A DNA stretch of 64,000 bases from an uncultured Cytophagales bacterium. Lineage in GTDB: Bacteria > Bacteroidota > Bacteroidia > Cytophagales > Cyclobacteriaceae. This document shows, piece by piece, positions 17,779 through 25,900 of the stretch. The notes below the pieces were generated by a model. It saw nothing but the letters and a program-made list of their open reading frames with translations. It had not been told where the DNA came from and made no database searches. The stretch is taken from positions 310,001-374,000 of the forward strand of contig CAJXNP010000004.1 in the NCBI GenBank assembly GCA_913057175.1. Reading direction: 5' to 3'. Each line of letters starts with the position of its first letter. Positions within the stretch are counted from its first letter, which is position 1. A program made the translations under genes and the position numbers.

Positions 17779-18101
17779 AGTTCTACCTGGATCTCCTTGT
17801 CGGTGATCTGGAGATCAAGACCAGCTTCTTTAGCAGCTTCTTCCAAAGCAGCTCTAAGCATTATTTTAGGATCTTTGCTTACTTCCAATCGCCTCATAAG
17901 TCCGCTTCCTTTTTTGTCACCAACTGCGAGATTTATTTTGAGGCCTTTCCTACGGCAGGAAATTCGGGTGCCATCTTCAAGTTTGGTGTTCATTGGTTTG
18001 ATAAATGCATCTATGTAATGGGTGCCAATCCCTGATTTTTCTGCAAAAGTTGGCGGGAGTTTTTCTACTGCTGCTTCGTTTATATCACAAATTTTTATCA
18101 T
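17775..18101 (-). CDS. conserved-looking 108-residue protein of unknown function
   Basis: I do not recognise this protein. It is soluble, with a glycine/lysine-rich middle (KINLAVGDKKGSGLMRR) and a helical end (KIMLRAALEEAAKEAGLDL), and one cysteine in RISCRRKG. It lies 86 bases behind the methionine synthase activation-like gene on the same strand, so it is probably the third gene of the corrinoid-activation operon. Its stop codon overlaps that of the convergent formate dehydrogenase-like gene. Context suggests a role in corrinoid activation or handling; no catalytic motif is visible. Confidence 0.65.
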   Translation of the reverse strand: MIKICDINEAAVEKLPPTFAEKSGIGTHYIDAFIKPMNTKLEDGTRISCRRKGLKINLAVGDKKGSGLMRRLEVSKDPKIMLRAALEEAAKEAGLDLQITDKEIQVEL

Positions 18102-18187
18102 GCTAATATTCTTAAAAAATTATCTTCCAATATAATCAAATTCTGTCTGGATTCAGCAGATAAAGCCACATTTATGAACCAACTTAT

Positions 18188-19420
18188 CTACTTATTATTC
18201 AGAGCAAAGTGTACTACCTGAAATACCTGATGCCATTTGTAATCCCTTCCGCTCTTCTCACAATAACATCCCGAAGGGCTAAACGATATATTCTCATCAA
18301 ACACACTATCCAAAGCCTGACCTACCATTGATTTTTCCTTTTGAACAGTTTCCAACAGGTTATCACCTTGTTTGATGTATTGGCACATCTTCTGATACCC
18401 GATATCATTGGTTGTTGGTTTGCAACCCTGTTCCAGGATGGTGAAATTATCTCCGTTTTCATGCAAGGTAATAGAGTATTCAAATTGCAAAGGGAAGCCA
18501 AAGTTGGAACAGGTAGTTCCGTCGTAAATAAAAGAAGCTTTGATGGTATTCCCCTCAAGTGGAGATAAGGTCAGTCGTTCTTCAGACCATTTTTTCAAAA
18601 CTTTAAGTCCAAGACTATAATTTACTTGTTTTGAGATATTTATGTTGTTTTCGTCCATCGTATGGCCATTAGTAACTTTTTCCTGTCTTTTTGCATTTCG
18701 AAAGCGATAAGGCTTTCTTCTGTATTGGCAATTTCGAAGTGCGCATTTCTCACAAGGTATCATTCCTGGATAGGCAGTCAGTTGTGAACCCTGGTTTGTG
18801 ACACCAAATATTGCCAGAAGAGATTTTTTAGGTTTAAGCATCCCCGAGTCAAGGGATTCTACCAATAAAGAATTACTTGTCGAATTTCCATTGTTTATCA
18901 GAGAAATCAGTTTCAACTGGTCCAGGATATCCCATTGATTATATCCAGGACTGTAGTGGGGTAAAACTGCCATGTTATTATCATCTGCCCAGGCACATAG
19001 TTGCGCAGATGTTTGCATGACCAGATTTTCAACCACGGCTGAACCATACATTTCCATAAAGAAATATTCATCGGGCTTACCTTCTTTCCAAAGGACATTT
19101 GCATGTGCTTCACATTCCGGACCTGCGCTTACGGCAAGCAGAAAAACATCATTAGCCTTGCCATTGTGAAATCGCTTGAGAACCGCATCGGATTGAAATG
19201 GAATTTGGTCGATGATAAACTCATTTTCACTCAAATCAAACGAGTTTGCCTTTCTGACATAGACCCATGGTTTGCCATGTTTAGCATACCATCTTTCGGT
19301 TAAATGAGACAGTTCTTTTGCTCGATCCTGCAGTTCATGTCCGATGGGATACCCCAACAATCGCACATATTCTGCGGAATCAATCTTTACTTGTGGATTA
19401 TCGTTAAAAAATTCTTTCAT
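18188..19420 (-). CDS. protein related to the B12-dependent methionine synthase activation domain
   Basis: A 410-residue protein. The start at 19420 is preferred because its ATG overlaps the TAA of the upstream ATPase gene (TAATG), implying coupling; a longer frame adds 14 residues. The first 200 residues resemble the small proteins like the activation region of methionine synthase found in corrinoid operons (LGYPIGHELQDRA, VSAGPECEAHANVLWKEG, YFFMEMYGSAVVENL, YSPGYNQWD). A cysteine cluster C-x2-C-x3-N-C-x-Y-R-R follows (CEKCALRNCQYRRKPYR), a possible Fe-S or zinc site. The remaining 150 residues (YSLGLKVLKKW to the end) form a second domain I do not recognise, with a late C-x-C (GCYCEKSG). 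It probably helps reductive reactivation of the corrinoid protein together with its neighbour. Confidence 0.65.
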   Translation of the reverse strand: MKEFFNDNPQVKIDSAEYVRLLGYPIGHELQDRAKELSHLTERWYAKHGKPWVYVRKANSFDLSENEFIIDQIPFQSDAVLKRFHNGKANDVFLLAVSAGPECEAHANVLWKEGKPDEYFFMEMYGSAVVENLVMQTSAQLCAWADDNNMAVLPHYSPGYNQWDILDQLKLISLINNGNSTSNSLLVESLDSGMLKPKKSLLAIFGVTNQGSQLTAYPGMIPCEKCALRNCQYRRKPYRFRNAKRQEKVTNGHTMDENNINISKQVNYSLGLKVLKKWSEERLTLSPLEGNTIKASFIYDGTTCSNFGFPLQFEYSITLHENGDNFTILEQGCKPTTNDIGYQKMCQYIKQGDNLLETVQKEKSMVGQALDSVFDENISFSPSGCYCEKSGRDYKWHQVFQVVHFALNNK

Positions 19421-21063
19421 TATGCCTCTCTGGACAATGTTTCGACGGGGTTGAACTGACACCCTTCTACAAAATAATCAAAAAAGTCGGGATGTGTTTC
19501 CAGTTTGCAGTGAGTGATTGTTTTTACAATATCTTCCATTTCATTTCTTCTTGATATAGAAAGTAGAGCAATGCAGGCGCCTTCTATAGCGGCATTTCCA
19601 ATTTGAACAATTTTCTCATTATCAATGTTTGGAATAAGGCCGATACGCTTGGAGGATTCTATATCAAGATGTCTTCCAAAACCACCTGCCAGGTAAAATA
19701 CATCGATTTCATCAAACCGGATCCCGTAATTACTGAATATGATATGTAAACCGGCAACATTGGCTCCTTTTGCCTGCGCCAGTTCATTTACGTCACTCTC
19801 ATTAAAAATAACCCTGGATTTGGCATCATCGTTCAGGATAATCTCGATTTCGTCCTCAAATCGTCCCAGGCTATTCATCCTTCCTGAACGGATCAATTCA
19901 CTCATGAGGTCTACCAATCCGGATCCACAAATTCCTTCTGCCAGCAAATTGCCAATGACCTTGATCTCTATGTTTCCATTGTCCATTATTTTTACCCGTT
20001 CAATTGCGCCCGGAAGTCCTGGCATTCCATGCGAGATCTTACCACCTTCGAAAGCCGGCCCGGCAGGACAAGATGCAGCAAATATCCTCGACTTATTTCC
20101 GACAATAAGCTCCGTATTCGTTCCAATGTCCATCAAAGCAATGGTCCGATCTTCGTTTGCCAGGTTGACAGCCAGCATGCAGGCTGTTGTGTCTGCACCA
20201 ACATGTCCACTGATGATGGGGAGCGCATAAATATTTCCTTTCGGATTGATGTGAATTCCCAACCTTTTTGCCTTTTCTTTCAGGCTGGTTGTTTGACGTT
20301 TTCCATCAGCCATTTCTAGTTCGGTAATGGATTGATAGGGATTCTGCCCAATGGTGTACACGCTTAACCTGAAAAATATATCCCGCATGGTGGAATTTCC
20401 CACAACGACCATTTCATAGATGGAATTTGGATCCACAGGGAATTCCTCAATGGCATGATTGATGTACCCAATCAGTGTCCGCTGCAATAATCGACCTTTA
20501 TTTTCGGAATCATAATGGATCCGTGACATCACGTCAGATCCGCCAAAGCGTTGTGGGTTCTCAAACGATGAATCTGCGATCAATTCACCTGTTTCAAGAT
20601 TGATCAGTCGAAGTACGATCGTCGTGGTACCCAGGTCCATAGCAATGCCATAAATAGGGCCAGTGTATTCCTCAATTAATTCACCATCAATAAAAACTTT
20701 GCCCTCTTTCCTGACCACATTCGGTTCCAGTTTCAATGATGAATTGATTGCTGTGAAATGCAGGGATTGTCGTTCGATCTGCATTTCCCCTCTACGCATG
20801 GTATGGCAAACCACTTCACCGGAATCGGACAATATTTTCGCTCTGCAGGAGAGCCTGAATTGATCCCTGAGATGGGCTTCGGTTTCATCAGGAGAGGAAA
20901 GGTGTTCCATTCCTTTTTCTACCTCTACCAGGCACTCTTTGCACTTCCCCTGTTTTCGGCAGGAGGTAGGTACCTGAATACCCAAATTTTCAGCGTATTC
21001 AAATAAAGATTGGCCGGGTTTAACTTCTTTGATCTTTTGATTAAAATGTAATGATAACCCCAT
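19420..21063 (-). CDS. RACo-like corrinoid activation ATPase with N-terminal 2Fe-2S domain
   Basis: A 547-residue reductive activator of corrinoid proteins. The N-terminal ferredoxin-like domain has the plant-type 2Fe-2S cysteines C35-x5-C41-x2-C44 and C73 (TSCRKQGKCKECLVEV, RLSCRAKI). After a linker comes an ASKHA-type ATPase domain: phosphate loop AMDLGTTTIVLRL, second phosphate motif MDIGTNTELIVG, ICGSGLVDLM and adenosine motif YLAGGFGRHLD. Members such as RACo and the O-demethylase activating enzyme use ATP to push an electron onto inactive Co(II). It heads a leftward operon facing the methyltransferase operon; its substrate is presumably the corrinoid protein encoded at 10.6 kb. No RamA-type ferredoxin protein is present, so this is the acetogen-like rather than the methanogen-like activator. 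Confidence 0.92.
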   Translation of the reverse strand: MGLSLHFNQKIKEVKPGQSLFEYAENLGIQVPTSCRKQGKCKECLVEVEKGMEHLSSPDETEAHLRDQFRLSCRAKILSDSGEVVCHTMRRGEMQIERQSLHFTAINSSLKLEPNVVRKEGKVFIDGELIEEYTGPIYGIAMDLGTTTIVLRLINLETGELIADSSFENPQRFGGSDVMSRIHYDSENKGRLLQRTLIGYINHAIEEFPVDPNSIYEMVVVGNSTMRDIFFRLSVYTIGQNPYQSITELEMADGKRQTTSLKEKAKRLGIHINPKGNIYALPIISGHVGADTTACMLAVNLANEDRTIALMDIGTNTELIVGNKSRIFAASCPAGPAFEGGKISHGMPGLPGAIERVKIMDNGNIEIKVIGNLLAEGICGSGLVDLMSELIRSGRMNSLGRFEDEIEIILNDDAKSRVIFNESDVNELAQAKGANVAGLHIIFSNYGIRFDEIDVFYLAGGFGRHLDIESSKRIGLIPNIDNEKIVQIGNAAIEGACIALLSISRRNEMEDIVKTITHCKLETHPDFFDYFVEGCQFNPVETLSREA

Positions 21064-21078
21064 AAAAATTAATTGGTT

Positions 21079-21097
21079 ATGGCATTCTGAATGCCAT
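21079..21097. promoter_or_regulatory. perfect 9-base inverted repeat before the activator gene
   Basis: ATGGCATTC-T-GAATGCCAT has 9-base arms around one base and sits 16 bases upstream of the RACo-like start at 21063. The position fits an operator or a 5'-leader hairpin. It does not match the CAATCGATTG sites of the other operon. Confidence 0.45.
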
Positions 21098-21153
21098 TCA
21101 AACTTGCAAGATACTTTAAATCACCGTTTATATCAAAAAAGATATGGGGATCA

Positions 21154-21168
21154 TTTTACAATGTAAAA
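21154..21168. promoter_or_regulatory. 15-base palindrome between divergent transcription units
   Basis: TTTTACA-A-TGTAAAA lies 91 bases upstream of the RACo-like start and 32 bases after the stop of the leftward gene that ends at 21200. A possible regulator site; the AT-rich content makes it tentative. Confidence 0.3.
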
Positions 21169-21199
21169 ATAGATGTTATGAGTGGCAAAATGATCCATT

Positions 21200-21913
21200 T
21201 CAAAGCCCGTCATAATAGGAAAAAATCTGATTGAGATCCATTGTTGATTTGCAATCAAGCTCGTTTACAGAGATGTAGTCCTTTATCTTGTCGTTTTTAT
21301 CCGAAAATATCTTTGAAACCTGGTTGGGCTTTGGTTTTAGTTTAAAAAATGCATTAGAATCCTTTTCCATGTAATAGAAATTGGAATAAGTCCTGAACTC
21401 ATCGTATTTTTTTGTTTCCATATACCCACCTTCCTGATTGACCTTAATGAACGAGGTTTTCATTTCTTCGAGAACAAGGTATGAACCATCATAAATTACA
21501 TGATAATACCGGAAATCCTGATTGAACCTATGTTTCACAAATCGAACATCAGCAGAATCGGGAAACTTTAAAGTGAATTCTCTTATTTTTTCTTTAAAAA
21601 CATATACGGGGCTTCCTATTCCATCATTGTACACTAATTCGTCCTGGTACGAATCGTATTTTAACAGCACATTTTTGTAGATCTTTCCATCTATTGTTAT
21701 GACTTCGCCTTCAACCCATTCCTCATTAAAAAAGGGGGATCCATACACTCCTTCATAAGTTTTGTCCTCATATTTTAACGTGGGAAAATTGCCTCCCTGA
21801 TCAAAAGGATCCTGAAAGCTTTGTCCACATATGGCAGTATAGCATAACATGAGAGATAGAATCGTTATAAGCTTTTTAGTATTTCTGTGGATATGGTGTA
21901 TGGATGAAATCAT
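21200..21913 (-). CDS. exported protein of unknown function
   Basis: A 237-residue protein with a signal peptide (LITILSLMLCYTAICGQ). I do not recognise the family. The mature part begins SFQDPFDQGGNFPTLKYEDKTYEGVYGSPFFNEEW and is rich in Tyr, Lys and Asp with alternating strands, resembling the many beta-rich periplasmic proteins found only in Bacteroidota. It is on the same strand as the activator operon but upstream of it, separated by 136 bases with palindromes, so it is probably a separate unit. Confidence 0.7.
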   Translation of the reverse strand: MISSIHHIHRNTKKLITILSLMLCYTAICGQSFQDPFDQGGNFPTLKYEDKTYEGVYGSPFFNEEWVEGEVITIDGKIYKNVLLKYDSYQDELVYNDGIGSPVYVFKEKIREFTLKFPDSADVRFVKHRFNQDFRYYHVIYDGSYLVLEEMKTSFIKVNQEGGYMETKKYDEFRTYSNFYYMEKDSNAFFKLKPKPNQVSKIFSDKNDKIKDYISVNELDCKSTMDLNQIFSYYDGL

Positions 21914-22056
21914 GAATTTATTTCATATCTGTTAGCTCCGCTAAATGGAAACTCTATTGAATTTATTCATTTTTTATTAGAAAGGGAAAATTAAATACTC
22001 ATTCTTCAATGCATTCAATTTTCTTACCTGAAGCAGTTTAGTGGTTGGTTAAAGAA

Positions 22057-22089
22057 TTGTTATAACTGGAATATTATCTCTTATATTTA
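22057..22089 (+). promoter_or_regulatory. candidate Bacteroidota promoter for the 22.1-kb lipoprotein gene
   Basis: TTG at 22057-22059 and TATATTTA at 22082-22089 (7 of 8 to TAnnTTTG) are separated by 22 bases, 38 bases ahead of the ATG. Confidence 0.35.
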
Positions 22090-22127
22090 AGACTCATTTT
22101 TTATTAAATCTTTTTAAAGCTAATACG

Positions 22128-22694
22128 ATGAACAAATTTTTTATTATTATTTTTTCAATTTGTATTCTATTTTATTCCTGTAAAAGCGATTCTGAGGATG
22201 CAGCAGCTGACTGCCAATCGGGACAAATTACGGCTACCATTGATGGTGAACCATGGGAAGCAATTTCTTTGAACAGTACCATTGTCCATGCAGTAGAAGG
22301 AGAGGTCTCAATGAAAAGGATTGATCTGCGAGGTACGGCTTCAGACGGAACAATGTTAATTGTATCATTTACCAATTTTGCGGAATTAGCTGAAGGAAAT
22401 TGCGTTGAAACAAAGTTTTACCCAGCACAAGTGGAGGATGGATCTTGTAAATACGAAGGTGATATAGCATACTCCTGCGAGGCCATGTTGGGGAACTATT
22501 ATGAATCAACATCCGACAGTTTTGGGTTGGGTACCTGGTATGAAGGACCTGGGGGAGTTACTGTCACAAGTTGCTCAGAGGGAACAGTTTCTGGTTCATT
22601 TGAATTCATTGTTTCCGATTTGAAAGAAACGGAATGGGAAGTTGAAGGTACCTTTGAAAACATATGTCTTAGAGAGACAAATTATCCGGGTTAA
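22128..22694 (+). CDS. small lipoprotein of unknown function
   Basis: A 188-residue lipoprotein with lipobox cysteine in ILFYSCKSDSED. After an acidic linker the mature protein reads GQITATIDGEPWEA, like the Bacteroidota lipoproteins that begin with a T-A-x-I-D-G-x-x-W segment and form a beta sandwich (compare the DUF6252-type group). It has further cysteines (EGNCVETKF, DGSCKYEGD, YSCEAM, SCSEGT, ENICLRE), which may form disulfides after export. It is followed by a hairpin at 22780-22810 and is transcribed alone. Function unknown. Confidence 0.7.
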   Translation: MNKFFIIIFSICILFYSCKSDSEDAAADCQSGQITATIDGEPWEAISLNSTIVHAVEGEVSMKRIDLRGTASDGTMLIVSFTNFAELAEGNCVETKFYPAQVEDGSCKYEGDIAYSCEAMLGNYYESTSDSFGLGTWYEGPGGVTVTSCSEGTVSGSFEFIVSDLKETEWEVEGTFENICLRETNYPG

Positions 22695-22779
22695 TTCAAT
22701 TTTCATAAACTGAATTTTAATAGTTGAATCACTGATCTGATAACATTGACTTATTCAAGAGAAGATATGTGATATAATA

Positions 22780-22810
22780 ATCAGGGGAATTTTCATTTAA
22801 TTTCCCTGAT
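22780..22810 (+). terminator. hairpin after the lipoprotein gene
   Basis: Arms ATCAGGGGAATT (22780-22791) and AATTTCCCTGAT (22799-22810) pair at 11 of 12 positions over a 7-base loop, 86 bases after the stop. No T-run follows, so it could be a terminator or a leader structure of the next gene. Confidence 0.4.
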
Positions 22811-22919
22811 AATGTTACATTATTTTACCACTTACCTACTAAGTGGATCCTTACGCAATCATTCATTTCTACAGATAAACTTTTATTTTAGCACCATCAT
22901 CATTCAATACTTTTTTATC

Positions 22920-25900
22920 ATGAAGCGCTTTATCATTTTTTTATTCACTTTAACTATATTTTTTAGCTGCAGCCGTACTTCAGAAGATTTTAGCAGTCCT
23001 AAAAACCTGTTTGTTGACCACATCAGTTCGTACACTGGTGGGATTATTTCCGTGGCAAGTGATGTTCGGGTCAAGCTTACCAAAAGCATTCCCGACAGTT
23101 TGATCGGTACTTCCCTGGAAAATATTTTCACTTTTAGTCCGGATATTAAAGGATCTACAACTTGGAAGGATAACCGTACCGTCGTTTTTCAGCCGGCATC
23201 AAGGCTAAAGTCGGATCAGAAATATGAGGTAACAGTTAATTTGAAATCCATCCTTCCTGAAATCGAAAATGATAAAAAGGAATTCCGGTTTATTTTCCAG
23301 ACCCTCATTCAGAATTTTGAAACGTCTGTTGAAGGATTCAAACTCTACAACACCAATGATCTGAGCAAAGTAAAAATCGAAGGAACGCTCCAGACAGCTG
23401 ATGTAGTTGATTTTGAGAACCTGAAAAAAACTTTGTCAGCCGTGCAAAATGGCAAAAACCTGGACATTACCGTTGCTGATGCCCATTCAAACAATACCTA
23501 TCAATTTACCATCGAAAATGTACAGCGCGGGGAGAAAGCAAGTGAAGTTGAGATCAAAGTGGATGGTGAACCCATAGCTGTCGATAAAGTGGAATCGACG
23601 GAAGTTGACATACCTGCGCTAGACGATTACAAAGTCATTTCAAGTAGAATTGTTCGTGGAACGGAAAACTATATATCAGTCCTGTTTTCAGATCCGCTTG
23701 ATACAAAACAGAATCTGAATGGCCTGGTCACTCTGACAAATACAAGTAACAGGCATCGAATGGTCATCGATCTGAATGAATTAAAGATCTATCCGACCCA
23801 GGAAATGAATTCAAAATCTACTTTGAAGGTTTATGCGGGGATCAAAAACCTGGCTGGCTATAAGTTAAAAGATGATTATTCAACATCCCTGCAGTTTACA
23901 CAAAGTAAACCTGAAGTCAGACTGGTCAACAGTGACCATAAATCCATCCTTCCAAATTCCAACGGACTAGTCCTGCCATTTGAAGCTGTTGGGTTAAATG
24001 CTGTGGATGTGACGGTTGTACGAATATTTGATGACAACATGTTGCAATATCTGCAGGTGAATGATTTGGGTGACCAAAGCCAGCTTAACAGGGTAGGGAG
24101 GCCCATTGTCAGAAAGACTGTTCCTTTAAACGCAAGTGGAGTCACAAACCTGAATCAGTGGAACCGATTTACCCTTGATCTGAATGATATTCTCACGACC
24201 CAACCGGGGGCTTTTTATCAAATTCAAATTGGTTTCAGAAAGTCACATTCTGTTTATTTCTGCTCAGATGATGTACAGATCGAATCCCTGGACGAAGAAT
24301 TGGAAGAATGGGGGCCTGATGAAGAATCATCCTATTGGGACAGTTACGAATACTATTACAATCCGGACTATAACTGGGAGGAACGCGATAATCCTTGTTC
24401 CAACTCCTATTATGGTAGTCGTAGAAGTGTCAGCAAAATGTTGCTGGCTTCTGATTTCGGTATCATCGCTAAAAGAAGTGATGCGGGTGATGTGAATGTT
24501 TTTGTGACCAACCTGATCGATACCAAACCGGTGAGCGGAGTTTCGATTGAAGTTTATGACTATCAGCAGCAGCTGATTACCAGCCAGAAAACAGATGGGG
24601 ATGGCAAAGCTATTGTCAGCCCGGCAAGAAAACCATTTGCTTTGGTCGCAAAAAAAGGAAACCAGGTGGGTTATTTGAAACTGGATGACGGATCGGCTTT
24701 ATCACTGAGCAATTTCAATGTTTCAGGAAGCAAAGTTCAGAAAGGATTAAAAGGATTTATCTATGGAGAACGAGGAGTCTGGCGTCCAGCGGATACCGTT
24801 CATTTGGGATTTATCCTGGAAGATATAGAAAGAAAACTTCCTGATAATCATCCCGTTGTCATGGAGTTGTTCAATCCAAATGGTCAATTAACCTTTAGAA
24901 AGATCAGCAGCGAATCCGTAGGTGATATGTACCGTTTTGATTTTGTAACAGATTCGGATGCTCCTACAGGAAATTGGCGTGCAGTAGCCAAAGTTGGTGG
25001 CGCTCAGTTTACTAAAACAGTTAAAATCGAAACCATCAAGCCCAACAGACTGAAAATTAACCTCGCCTTTGATAAAGAACGTTTTAGTGCCTACGATAAA
25101 ACCGTTTCAGGTGACCTGAATGTTCGCTGGTTGACAGGTGCTAAAGCAGGAGGATTAAAAGCTGAATACGAATTATTGCTTCGCCCGGTGAAAACAACCT
25201 TTGATAACTACCCTAATTATAGCTTCGATGATCCATCAAAGGAATATTACAGTGATCGGGAAATGGTTTTCCAGGGAAACCTGAATGGCGAAGGATTTAC
25301 AAAAGTAAATCTGGATTTGGGCGATACTGAAAATGCACCCGGGGCACTTCAGGCAAATCTTTATGGAAAAGTCTATGAAGAAGGAGGCGACTTTAGTATC
25401 AACAATACTTCCATTCCCTATTATCCTTATACAAGTTTTGTAGGTGTCAAGGTCCCTGAAGGCGATAAAAGGGGGATATTACTCACGGATGAAGATCATG
25501 AAGTGATGATTGCCACGGTCAGTGCGGATGGTAATGCCGTTAGCCGAAAAAATCTTAAAGTTGAATTGTACAAGCTGAACTGGAAATGGTGGTGGGATAA
25601 TTCCTATGACAACATCAGCAATTACGTTGGTCGATCTTATCGAGATCCTGTTGCCACAGGAACGGTAAGCACTTCCAATGGAAAGGGAACCTGGAAATTA
25701 CGCATCGATTATCCTGAATGGGGTCGGTATTTTCTGAAAGTGGAAGATCCTGTTAGCGGTCATAGTGCCGGACAGGTCGTTTATATGGATTGGCCGGGAT
25801 GGGCAGGTAAAGGAAAACGTGGTGAATTGGATGGTGCTACAATGCTGGATTTTGCAGTTGAAAAAGAAGAATACAAAGTAGGTGAGAAAATTACACTTTC

